Below are positions 1 through 7,894 of a DNA stretch of 64,000 bases, piece by piece; position 1 is the first letter of the stretch, and every line of letters starts with the position of its first letter. The stretch is from NCBI GenBank assembly GCA_934141535.1, contig CAKPCH010000001.1:1-64000 (forward strand), given 5' to 3'. The notes beneath the pieces are model-generated. The model was not told the origin of the DNA, ran no database searches, and saw only the letters and a list, made by a program, of their open reading frames with translations. Position numbers and translations under genes: made by a program. This DNA comes from an uncultured Bacilli bacterium. GTDB lineage: Bacteria; Bacillota_I; Bacilli_A; RF39; UBA660.

Positions 1-279
1 GAGGTTAATTATTTAAATGATGATCCTGATTTTATTAAGTACATGAGTGAAGAAGATGAAGCTAGATTACTTAAGAATACTTTAAAAGAAGATGCTTATC
101 AAACTGGTATTCATGAAGGATTTGAAAAAGGCGTAGAACATGGTATTGAACAAGGAATAGAAGAAGGAAGTAAAAAACAAAAACTAATAACAGCAAAAGA
201 ATTACTAAAAAATAATATACCAATAGATATTATAGTTAAATCTACTGGTCTTACAGAAGAAGAAATTAACAGCATCTAA
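1..279 (+). CDS. Rpn-family PD-(D/E)XK nuclease/transposase-like protein, 3' fragment cut by window start
   Basis: The reading frame is open from base 1 to the TAA at 277-279, so the gene begins before the window. The visible 92 residues match the C-terminus of the full-length gene at 53384-54214 almost exactly, starting with EVNYLNDDPDFIKYMSEEDE. The family (PF12784-like) carries an N-terminal PD-(D/E)XK nuclease domain, which lies outside the window here. The end holds a charged repeat of G-x-E-x-G type, longer by about 12 residues than in the other copy, and then a conserved KELLKNNIPIDII helix pair. An ATG at 43 is internal and should not be taken as the start. The identification rests on the paralogue. 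Confidence 0.8.
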   Translation, partial: EVNYLNDDPDFIKYMSEEDEARLLKNTLKEDAYQTGIHEGFEKGVEHGIEQGIEEGSKKQKLITAKELLKNNIPIDIIVKSTGLTEEEINSI

Positions 280-304
280 AAAAGAATTGAAAATTTCTTT
301 TTTT
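279..304 (+). terminator. Terminator of the Rpn fragment
   Basis: The stop codon is followed by a short AAAGAA/TTCTTT hairpin and a run of seven T. It is weak but correctly placed. Confidence 0.5.
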
Positions 305-308
305 GTAT

Positions 309-337
309 AAAAAAACAAGTAAATTTTAAATTACTTG
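309..337 (-). terminator. Terminator of the prepilin operon
   Basis: Read on the minus strand, CAAGTAA and TTACTTG form a stem followed by T7. The last codon and the TAA stop of the upstream gene lie inside the stem, an economy repeated at several genes in this window. Confidence 0.7.
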
Positions 338-1539
338 CTTTTCATAGATAAATTAAAACTAAAATATGATGAAGTACATTGATTATATTTGGAAGGATTG
401 GCGGTTGCTGTGACATGACATTTTCCATTTTGTTCTTTAACCGAAATGCCATATGTGCAAGTTGATGAAGTTATTGAGATTTTATCACATGTGTAATTTT
501 TTCTTAAATTAATATCAAATTGCATATTATAAGAAACATCACTATCTACTCCAACTATACAAGATGTAGTTGTTGTAGCACTACAATCATATTCTCCTTG
601 AGTACAAGATGGTTCATATCTACAAGTAGCAGATATTGAGTCAACACTTTTATTCACTGCATAATATAATGTACCACTATAAGAATCCATTAAAGTATTA
701 TCATTTACTATATTATAATATCCTATAGATTGATTATATCTATAATCTGTAGATACTTGTATATTTTTTGAAATATCACTACCAGATTCATCAACTACTT
801 TAAAGTTTAAATTTAAATTAGTAAAAGGAATATAATATTGATGACCAGATTTAGCAGTAAATCCATTACTTGTTACATTAGCAAAGTTGTAAGCTGCTTC
901 TTTTATTAAATATTCAACATTACTAGTTAAAGTATATTTATTTTGACAATCGTCTGTATTTACTATTGAGTAAACAACACGATTATCTTTTGTATATACT
1001 ACTTTAACAATTTTATCTTTATAATCAGTTAAATCAGTATAATTTCTAGCTGATAAACAATATGTATTACCTGGAGTTGTACCATTTGGTTCTAAGGTTA
1101 CATCTTCAAGTTTTTTCTTAATATCATCTAATACATCTGAATCTATTTCTGTTATGGGAATACAACTATCATCAGTTGATGTTAAACTATATTTAGAAGT
1201 TAATTCACCCTTCTTATTTGTTGTTGATGTTATATATATTTTAAAGTTATCATTAATCTCTTTATTATTTCTAGGATCTATTACATCATCTATTAATCCA
1301 TAGTCTTTTAAATCTTTTAAGGTTATATACTTGCACTCACCTGAATCCGGTAAATTATATGAATTATCAGCACCCCAGTTTTTAGCTGCTGATATAATTG
1401 AATTAATTTGAGTATCGTATAATTTATCTTTTGAATTTTTAACTACTTTTGTTACACTTACTGAAGTAATTAAACTTAAAAGAGATAATATTATTACAAC
1501 TGCTAAAAGTTCTACTAATGTAAATGCATTTTTATTCAT
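331..1539 (-). CDS. Prepilin-like secreted protein, third gene of the operon
   Basis: The 402-residue protein starts with a class III prepilin leader: a short basic N-terminus, then FTLVELLAVVIILSLL and a hydrophobic helix to about residue 28. Such leaders are cut by a prepilin peptidase before the phenylalanine, and the helix packs into a pilus or pseudopilus. Residues 30-130 match the stalks of the next two upstream genes (SIISAAKNWG, YITLKDLKDYGLIDDV). The remainder is a cysteine-rich region with no match I recognise, and it lacks the GYW...RPV lectin-like domain of its relatives. A strong AGGAGGAG site sits 4 nt before the ATG. The gene lies 9 nt after its upstream neighbour, so the three prepilins form an operon. 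No pilus assembly genes are in the window. Confidence 0.75.
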   Translation of the reverse strand: MNKNAFTLVELLAVVIILSLLSLITSVSVTKVVKNSKDKLYDTQINSIISAAKNWGADNSYNLPDSGECKYITLKDLKDYGLIDDVIDPRNNKEINDNFKIYITSTTNKKGELTSKYSLTSTDDSCIPITEIDSDVLDDIKKKLEDVTLEPNGTTPGNTYCLSARNYTDLTDYKDKIVKVVYTKDNRVVYSIVNTDDCQNKYTLTSNVEYLIKEAAYNFANVTSNGFTAKSGHQYYIPFTNLNLNFKVVDESGSDISKNIQVSTDYRYNQSIGYYNIVNDNTLMDSYSGTLYYAVNKSVDSISATCRYEPSCTQGEYDCSATTTTSCIVGVDSDVSYNMQFDINLRKNYTCDKISITSSTCTYGISVKEQNGKCHVTATANPSKYNQCTSSYFSFNLSMKSK

Positions 1540-1548
1540 ACTCTCCTC

Positions 1549-3309
1549 CTAATATAACTTATCTGGTGTTACTGCTATAACAGGTCTTATCCCAAGAGCA
1601 AACTTAAATCCTGCTTGATAATTAACACTTCCACCTTCAGTTGGGTTACCAGAGCCTACATAATATGATGTTATTCCTTTTTTTGTTATCATATAGGCTG
1701 TTTTATTTTCATATGAATCAGAAGTACTAATTGGCGTTAACGTCCAGTAACCTTGTTGTTGTATATAAGATGTACCATTAAATGTTAAGCTAAAATTATC
1801 TCCTATATTTTGTGTTAACCATGATGGCAATTCGATATACTCATCATTTATTCCTGAATCATTTTGTTTTAAAGTTGTAAAATCTATATATGAAAGGGAT
1901 GCTACCTCTTCAGCACTTATTACACGTGCTTTTAATCCATTAAAATCTATTGTAATAAATTCTTTTCCATTTTTATATAAATATTTTGTTGTTGCTTCAC
2001 CTGATTTTAATGTTAATGAATCATCCCAAGAGGATGTTAAACTAGATAATGTTTCTATTAAAGCTGGAGCATTCTGATTAGCATTATCTCCACCCCATCT
2101 TGTATAAACGTCTTTTCCTAAATTCTCATTCATCATCATTAATACTTTTCCATTTTTTGAACCTATAATATTCCAAGTATAACAATCACTACCCGAACTG
2201 CAAGTTTTTGCTGTTAGTGGATTAAATTTTACTACTGTACCTTTATAATTTACAGTACTTAAATCAGATTTATTTAAAGTTATAACTGGACGAATACCAG
2301 TACCTATTGATCCTGCTGCATTAGGGTTTGCAAAAACATTTGTCGTAAGTCCTGGGTAAAAAACAGCTAGTGCTTCATCCATAGAACTATTTGGATAGCT
2401 TGCTAATGTAAAATAGCCATCTATATTATCAATATTTTCTTTTGATGGATATTTTCCTGTATCATAGCTTTCTAATCCATTTACCATATATTCTGGACAA
2501 GTACCTGGACTATTATCTGAACATCCTGTAGCTGATACTTCACTATATTTTGGAAGTCTTGCCTTTCCAGTTATTTTAAAATTAGTAAATTTACCATTTT
2601 CATCATTATATGTTTCATTTAAAGAAGGTATATTTGTCCAAGATGATGTAGCTTGATTTAAATAACTAATAGCTTCATTTGGACCACTATTAAATGTTCC
2701 CCAATAAGTTAAACAAGTATTTGATGAGTTTGCTAAAGAACCATCACTACATATATTTTTATTCATTATTAAATTTACTTTATCTTCACTTGTGCTTAGT
2801 ACATAAAAATTATATGATGTAGTATCATTTACTTGGCATGTATACTCATCTCCTAAATTAAAATTACCAAATGCTACTTTACCTGCTGAAGACGTTATTA
2901 CTGACTTACATATAGAATTTATGTAGTAGCACTCATTTGGATTATCTACTTCATCATTATATTTATAATTTGTATCTCCTTTTGAAGTACCTTCGTTTGT
3001 TATATAGATCTTAAAATCATCACTAATATTTTTTTTATTTCTAGCATCTATTACATCATCTATTAATCCATTATTCTTTAAATCTTTAAGTGTAATATAA
3101 CTACATTCACCTTTACTAGGCATTTTATATAAATTATCTACTGACCAAGATTCTGCAGCTGATATAATAGAATTTACCTGATCTTGATACAATTTATTTT
3201 TTGAATTCTTAATCATTTTAGTTACTCCTAAAGAAGTAATAAGTCCTAAAAAAGATAATATTACTATGACTGCCAATAGTTCTATTAAAGTAAATCCAGT
3301 TTTCTTCAT
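1549..3309 (-). CDS. Prepilin-like protein with tandem DUF6273-like domains
   Basis: The 586-residue protein has a prepilin leader (GFTLIELLAVIVILSFLG) and the conserved stalk to about residue 125. Two successive lectin-like domains follow. The first (about 130-345) starts with LGDEYTCQV and ends GIRPVITLNKS. The second (about 355-586) contains CYTWNIIG and ends LGIRPVIAVTPDKL. Both resemble the C-terminal domain of the other surface proteins here. Its 3' end is AT-rich and uses AGACCT, where the diversified copies have CGTCCA, so it shows no sign of recent targeted mutagenesis. It is the second gene of the operon, 25 nt after the first. The domain pair probably arose by internal duplication. 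Confidence 0.75.
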   Translation of the reverse strand: MKKTGFTLIELLAVIVILSFLGLITSLGVTKMIKNSKNKLYQDQVNSIISAAESWSVDNLYKMPSKGECSYITLKDLKNNGLIDDVIDARNKKNISDDFKIYITNEGTSKGDTNYKYNDEVDNPNECYYINSICKSVITSSAGKVAFGNFNLGDEYTCQVNDTTSYNFYVLSTSEDKVNLIMNKNICSDGSLANSSNTCLTYWGTFNSGPNEAISYLNQATSSWTNIPSLNETYNDENGKFTNFKITGKARLPKYSEVSATGCSDNSPGTCPEYMVNGLESYDTGKYPSKENIDNIDGYFTLASYPNSSMDEALAVFYPGLTTNVFANPNAAGSIGTGIRPVITLNKSDLSTVNYKGTVVKFNPLTAKTCSSGSDCYTWNIIGSKNGKVLMMMNENLGKDVYTRWGGDNANQNAPALIETLSSLTSSWDDSLTLKSGEATTKYLYKNGKEFITIDFNGLKARVISAEEVASLSYIDFTTLKQNDSGINDEYIELPSWLTQNIGDNFSLTFNGTSYIQQQGYWTLTPISTSDSYENKTAYMITKKGITSYYVGSGNPTEGGSVNYQAGFKFALGIRPVIAVTPDKLY

Positions 3310-3334
3310 GTTACACCTGCTTTCTATATTTTAA

Positions 3335-4321
3335 TTAGCCTATATATTTTTTATTTAGTGTTATTACTGGACGTATGCCAAAACTATCAGAAAGCTCCAC
3401 ACGGTTACCGTTTAAAGCTCCATAATAGCGTACACCCCATGCTATAATAGTATTTTTGGCATCTATTGTTGCAGTCCAATATCCATCCACACCTGATACT
3501 GAATGTAACGTTCCAGATAAATAATCATATAACCATTTTTGTTCTAACGTTGGATAATTTAAATAATTTTTACCGTCAGCAGTTGCTATTTGACTAGCAC
3601 TTGGAAGACTTGCAATTACACCCTTTTTATTAAATACACTATTTATATGTCCTAAATAATCTTTTCCTTCTATAGCGCTACTTCCTGTTATATTTATATT
3701 ATTACAATTACTATTAGTTCTTCCATCTGTACACCAAGATAATGTTTTTGGTACGTATGAGTCAACGAAATTTTCTTTCATGATTAAACTTACTGTATTT
3801 GTATTATTTTCTAATACAAAGAATGTGTTTTTGTAGTCATCTCCTACTTCGCACATATATTCATCTCCATAATTAAAGCTTCCAGTTGGAACATTACCTG
3901 TTGTAGCATCATCTACTGCTTCACATAACTTATTAGCATAAGTACAACTAGTATCATTATTTACTTCTAATTGATAATTAATATTTAATTTGTTTTTTAT
4001 AGTTATATTACCTACTATATATATTTTTAAATCATCACTTATTGATTTATTAGTTTTAGGATCTACTACTTCTTCTATTAAACCATTATCTTTTAAATCT
4101 CCTAATGTAATATACTTACATTCTCCTTTATTAGGCAATCTATACATATTAGAAGCACCCCAACTTTTAGCAGCACTTATTATTAAATTAGTTTGAGAAC
4201 TTGATAATGTATTTTTAGAATCTTTAATTACTTTAGTAATTGAAACACTAGTAATAAGTCCTAAAAGAGATAATATTACTATGACTGCTAATAACTCTAC
4301 TAACGTAAACCCCTTATTCAT
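3335..4321 (-). CDS. Prepilin-like protein with one DUF6273-like lectin domain
   Basis: The 328-residue protein has the leader MNKGFTLVELLAVIVILSLLG, stalk to about residue 130 and then a single lectin-like domain (YGDEYMCEVGD, SYVPKTLSWCTDG, GYWTATI, FGIRPVITL). It is the first gene of the three-prepilin operon. The 5' leader shares ATAGAAAGTAGATGAGTATATG with the cassettes at 42780 and 43802. The variable end is only modestly enriched in G+C, but it keeps ACGTCCAGTAATAAC. It may be an older or inactive target of diversification. Function as a pilus-tip or surface adhesin is inferred from the architecture. Confidence 0.75.
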   Translation of the reverse strand: MNKGFTLVELLAVIVILSLLGLITSVSITKVIKDSKNTLSSSQTNLIISAAKSWGASNMYRLPNKGECKYITLGDLKDNGLIEEVVDPKTNKSISDDLKIYIVGNITIKNKLNINYQLEVNNDTSCTYANKLCEAVDDATTGNVPTGSFNYGDEYMCEVGDDYKNTFFVLENNTNTVSLIMKENFVDSYVPKTLSWCTDGRTNSNCNNINITGSSAIEGKDYLGHINSVFNKKGVIASLPSASQIATADGKNYLNYPTLEQKWLYDYLSGTLHSVSGVDGYWTATIDAKNTIIAWGVRYYGALNGNRVELSDSFGIRPVITLNKKYIG

Positions 4322-4344
4322 ATACTCATCTACTTTCTATAATT

Positions 4345-4373
4345 ATTATATAAGAAAAAAAATACTTTTACAA
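4345..4373 (-). promoter_or_regulatory. Promoter of the prepilin operon, embedded in the obgE terminator
   Basis: On the minus strand TTGTAA (4373-4368), a 17 nt spacer and TATAAT (4350-4345) form a near-consensus sigma-A promoter. The -35 lies in the loop and 3' arm of the obgE terminator hairpin, and the terminator T-run is the spacer. Confidence 0.65.
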
Positions 4374-4380
4374 GTATTTT
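4355..4380 (-). terminator. Terminator of obgE
   Basis: AATACTT/AAGTATT stem with loop GTAA and T8 on the minus strand, directly after the obgE stop. Confidence 0.75.
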
Positions 4381-5650
4381 AATCTCTATACTCAAATTCA
4401 TAGTCAAGAATACGTACAATATCTCCTTCTTGTATTCCCATTTCTTTTAACTTATCATCTATTCCAAGTTTTCTAAGTTTTCTTGAAAATCTTATAAATG
4501 CTTCTTCACTAGCAAACCATGTCATTTTTAATAACTTTTCTATTTCTTCACCAGTTACTACAAAAGTATCACCATCTTTATATATTTTAAATGGTTGTTC
4601 TTTCTTAAATTTATAAAGTACATGACTTTCAAATTTCTCTTCTTCATATAATGGTTGTTTTTCTATTTTATCAAGCATATCTGCAAGTCTTATTAATACT
4701 TTATCTATTCCCTCTCCAGTAACAGCACTTATAGGATAAACTTCACAATTTACCTTCTCTTTAAATTTTTTTAAATTTTCTTTTGAACTTTCTTGATCCA
4801 TTTTGTTTGCTATTACTATTTGTGGCTTTTCTAATAATTTTTTATTAAAATTTTCTAATTCTTTATTTATTACATTATAATCATCAACTGGGTCTCTACC
4901 TTCAAAACTTGACATATCTATAATATGTGCGATTACTCTGGTACGTTCTATATGACGTAAGAATTTATCTCCCAATCCTTCACCAAGTGAAGCGCCTTCT
5001 ATAAGTCCAGGTAAATCTGCTACTGTAAATGATCTATTATCTTTAGTTCTTACTACCCCAAGATTTGGTGTTAAAGTTGTAAAATGATAAGCTGCTATTT
5101 TAGGCTTTGCAGCACTTATCTTACTTATAAATGTACTCTTACCAACACTTGGTAATCCAACTAATCCAACATCAGCAAGTAATTTTAATTCTACTTTAAC
5201 TTTCTTAATTTCTCCAGGTTCTCCATTTTCACAAAAAGCAGGAGCAGGATTAGCTCTTGTAGCAAACGCCATATTACCTCTACCACCACGTCCTCCTGAA
5301 GCAACTAATAATTTTTCATGTGTTTTAGTTAAGTCACCTATTATTAAATTAGTATCTAAATCTGTTACTACAGTTCCTGGAGGTACTTTGATAATTAAAT
5401 CTTCTGCATTTTTACCGTTGCACCCTTTACCTTCACCGTGTTCACCGTTTTTTGCTTTATATATTTTTTTATATCTTAAATCTATTAATGTATTAAGTCC
5501 TTCATCTACTTCAAAATATATATTTCCACCATGTCCACCATTTCCTCCAAATGGTCCACCCATTTCTACATATTTTTCACGTCTAAATGCCATACAGCCA
5601 TTGCCGCCTCTACCAGCATTTAGTTCAATTATTACTTCATCTATAAACAT
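4379..5650 (-). CDS. obgE: GTPase ObgE
   Basis: This essential ribosome-associated GTPase links the 50S subunit, stress signalling and cell-cycle events. The 423 residues fit the three-domain firmicute form. The glycine-rich Obg fold (about 1-158) has FGGNGGHGG and GGRGGRGN repeats. The G domain has GLPSVGKST (P-loop, about 165), DLPGLIEGAS (G3), NKMD (G4) and SAVTGEG (G5). The C-terminal OCT domain begins at about 345. A GGTGATG ribosome site precedes the ATG. It appears monocistronic, with its own terminator. Confidence 0.96.
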   Translation of the reverse strand: MFIDEVIIELNAGRGGNGCMAFRREKYVEMGGPFGGNGGHGGNIYFEVDEGLNTLIDLRYKKIYKAKNGEHGEGKGCNGKNAEDLIIKVPPGTVVTDLDTNLIIGDLTKTHEKLLVASGGRGGRGNMAFATRANPAPAFCENGEPGEIKKVKVELKLLADVGLVGLPSVGKSTFISKISAAKPKIAAYHFTTLTPNLGVVRTKDNRSFTVADLPGLIEGASLGEGLGDKFLRHIERTRVIAHIIDMSSFEGRDPVDDYNVINKELENFNKKLLEKPQIVIANKMDQESSKENLKKFKEKVNCEVYPISAVTGEGIDKVLIRLADMLDKIEKQPLYEEEKFESHVLYKFKKEQPFKIYKDGDTFVVTGEEIEKLLKMTWFASEEAFIRFSRKLRKLGIDDKLKEMGIQEGDIVRILDYEFEYRD

Positions 5651-5721
5651 AACATCACCTGAATAAATTATACACTAAAACTCTTAAAATTAATAGTTTT
5701 TAATGAATAAAAATTTATTTA

Positions 5722-5749
5722 ATTTAAAAGCAAGGTTTAACCTTGCTTT
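5722..5749 (-). terminator. Terminator of the TasA-like gene at 5759
   Basis: AAAGCAAGG/CCTTGCTTT stem on the minus strand followed by a T-rich stretch. Confidence 0.75.
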
Positions 5750-5758
5750 AGTATTTCT

Positions 5759-7027
5759 TTAACTTAATTCTGATTTTGGGATTGTTATTACTGGACGTAA
5801 ACCATTAGAACTAGTATTGACATAGTAACTGGTCAATCTGCCACCATAATACACATACCACGCAGCACCAGAGTAATTAGCATAAGGCGTTGTTGTCCAA
5901 TAACCGTATCCTCCCGATGATGGATGTGGAACACACCCATCATCACAATTTAAATAATCATATAACCATGTTGGTAAATCTTCTTTATCTCCCGCTGCTT
6001 TATATATTTGATCGTATGTTGGAAAATTTATTTCTACTTCAGATTTATTAAATATACTCCTTATGTGGCCAAGATAATCTTTTCCTTCTGTCACTTCACT
6101 TCCTGTTAAGCCTATACTTTTACAAGTATTAGTTGTTCCACCATCTGTACACCAAGAAAGTGTTTTTGGTACATAGGAATCTGTATAGTTCTCTTTCATG
6201 ATTAAACTTACTGTATCTCCTATATTTTCTAACACAAAGAATGTATTTGTATAACTATCTCCTACCTCACATGTATATTCATCACCATAATTAAAGCTTC
6301 CTGTTGGAACATTTCCTGTGGTTGCTTCTGTCACTGCTTTACATAGTGTTGGTTCTGCTGGCAATGTTGGCATTCCACTTAAACTTGTTGAGCCATATGT
6401 TAAATATATTTTACCAAAATTTATTGTAAATGGTCCATCTGCTACACTTGATCCACTTGCATATTCTATTGTTACCTTAACTACCTCACTATTGCTTTTC
6501 TTTAATACATGATTTGTTATATTTAATGTTGTATCTGTATAGGAAGTACTTAATACTGTTGTTGTTACTTTTATTCCATTACATGCTGCTGATACTAATG
6601 ATGATGTTGCACCATCACCTGCTACACACTCTTTAAATACTGATTTATTTTTTATATTATCAAATACTACACTACTTAAGTATGCATCATAACTTCCTTC
6701 ATTTCTCGCATAGAAAGTGTATTCTACTTTTTCTCCAGGAGATGTGAATGATGCACTTAAGTTTTTAATTGTTGGATTACCACTATTATCTATTGTTGGA
6801 GTTCCAGCACTTGCATTTCCAACTTTACTTACACTCACATTAGTTGTTGAAAGTGATGTACTACTACTTGAAAATACTACTTTAAAGTTTCCTGAATCTG
6901 GTGTTATTGTTGCATTCCCCTTTACTGTTAAAGCACTTGAAAAAGCTGCAAATGCTATACTTAAACCTAGCACACTTACCAAAGTTATTATTAATACTAA
7001 TGATGTATTTCTTCTTTTATATCCCAT
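5759..7027 (-). CDS. TasA-like surface protein with C-terminal DUF6273/lectin-like domain
   Basis: The 422-residue protein has an uncleaved-looking basic start and a hydrophobic signal (about 9-29) ending in AFAAFSSALTVKGNATI. This resembles the SipW-dependent signals of TasA/camelysin-type fibre proteins. A beta-rich domain follows (about 30-225, with FYARNEGSYDAYLSSVVFDN). The lectin-like domain runs from 230 (YGDEYTCEVGDSYTNTFFVLEN, SYVPKTLSWCTDG, KDYLGHI) to GYWTTTP and LRPVITIPKS. The N-terminal domain is shared with 45995 and 51956. The C-terminal domain is shared with the prepilins, so domains have been reshuffled. The variable end carries G+C-rich, AAY-derived codons (see 5791-5894). 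Role as a matrix or surface adhesin is inferred. Confidence 0.75.
   Translation of the reverse strand: MGYKRRNTSLVLIITLVSVLGLSIAFAAFSSALTVKGNATITPDSGNFKVVFSSSSTSLSTTNVSVSKVGNASAGTPTIDNSGNPTIKNLSASFTSPGEKVEYTFYARNEGSYDAYLSSVVFDNIKNKSVFKECVAGDGATSSLVSAACNGIKVTTTVLSTSYTDTTLNITNHVLKKSNSEVVKVTIEYASGSSVADGPFTINFGKIYLTYGSTSLSGMPTLPAEPTLCKAVTEATTGNVPTGSFNYGDEYTCEVGDSYTNTFFVLENIGDTVSLIMKENYTDSYVPKTLSWCTDGGTTNTCKSIGLTGSEVTEGKDYLGHIRSIFNKSEVEINFPTYDQIYKAAGDKEDLPTWLYDYLNCDDGCVPHPSSGGYGYWTTTPYANYSGAAWYVYYGGRLTSYYVNTSSNGLRPVITIPKSELS
5791..5894 (-). other. Variable region of the TasA-like protein, putative retroelement target
   Basis: This last stretch of the lectin-like domain is about 43% G+C in an AT-rich gene. 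Invariant codons (GGC, GTC, TGG, CGT CCA) alternate with codons that differ from the paralogues at positions 1 and 2 but keep C or T at position 3. It ends in TTACGTCCAGTAATAAC, a variant of the block shared by the other targets. The retroelement interpretation is inferred from comparison of five copies. Confidence 0.6.
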
Positions 7028-7125
7028 ATAACTCCTACTTTCTATTTATAGTTTACCACATATTACTATTTCTTTACATTCATTAATAGTATAGTTGTGT
7101 TTTGACTACTCTTCATTATATAACT

Positions 7126-7154
7126 ATCATATCGCAAAAAAAAAAAAAAAACAA
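7126..7154 (-). promoter_or_regulatory. Promoter with 16-T homopolymer spacer upstream of the 5759 gene
   Basis: On the minus strand TTGTTT (7154-7149), a 17 nt spacer made of 13 T plus GCGA, and TATGAT (7131-7126). The homopolymer as a whole is 16 T (7136-7151). The sister locus at 47305-47330 has the same layout but 13 T, shrinking the spacer to 14. A second TATAAT lies at 7120-7115. The leader to the ATG would be about 90 nt. Confidence 0.5.
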
Positions 7155-7174
7155 GTAGTTTTTTTCTAAAATAA

Positions 7175-7852
7175 TTATTTGCTTATATAATTATATGGAA
7201 CTGTAATTACACTACTACCATAGTAATAAGGAGCTATTTGATAATAATTAAAATATATTTTAAAGCCATCTTCTGTATAAGAGAAATTCTTAAAATTATC
7301 TAAAGTTGGTTTAGTACCTTCTAATAACATAGATTTAATATTATTATCACTATATTTTTCCTCTTTTAATAACTTCTCTCTTGAATATATAGATAATTTA
7401 TTTAATATATTTTTATCTTGTTCATAGATATCTTCTATTGTTATTATTTTATTCTTATCTATATTATAATTTATAGTTTTAATATCATGACTTGGATGTG
7501 CTCCACCTATAAATGTTTCTATATAAAAAACAATAGATATATATTCTTGATACTTATATTCATCATAAGTTATAAATAACGTATAATACTGATAAGGTAA
7601 GTTATTTTGTTCTTTTAAAGAAGTTTTAAATTCACTTAAATTATTATATATAACTTTTTTTATTTCTTTATTTAATACTTTATAATTAGTATTTGGAAAA
7701 TATATTTTAATTTTAGTTTCATTATTAACTTCATTTATTTTATTTTCATTTGTGGTTGCTACTTTAATATATTTTATAGTATTTTTATTTAAATACATAA
7801 TTATTAAAATTATTATAATTATTAAACTAATTAATATTATTATTTTTTTCAT
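7175..7852 (-). CDS. Membrane-anchored DUF3298/DUF4163-type extracytoplasmic protein
   Basis: The start is taken at ATG 7852, after the AAGTGATG site; the longer frame adds MMF. The 225-residue protein has one N-terminal membrane helix (about 3-22) and an outside domain. Features typical of DUF3298/DUF4163 proteins (RsiV and PdaC relatives) are visible: the central GGAHPSHDI stretch, YNIDKNKIITIEDIY and a C-terminal FYF/YYQIAPYYYGSSVI region. In that family the domain binds peptidoglycan fragments or lysozyme, or accompanies deacetylases; no catalytic deacetylase domain is present here. Not obviously in an operon. Exact role unknown. Confidence 0.7.
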   Translation of the reverse strand: MKKIIILISLIIIIILIIMYLNKNTIKYIKVATTNENKINEVNNETKIKIYFPNTNYKVLNKEIKKVIYNNLSEFKTSLKEQNNLPYQYYTLFITYDEYKYQEYISIVFYIETFIGGAHPSHDIKTINYNIDKNKIITIEDIYEQDKNILNKLSIYSREKLLKEEKYSDNNIKSMLLEGTKPTLDNFKNFSYTEDGFKIYFNYYQIAPYYYGSSVITVPYNYISK

Positions 7853-7894
7853 AAACATCACTTAATTTTATGTTAATTTAAAAAAAATATTCAT

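Noticed and set aside
7028..7125. 16-codon frame MKSSQNTTILL in the leader of the 5759 gene
   Set aside because: It has no ribosome site and no paralogous counterpart; probably untranslated leader.
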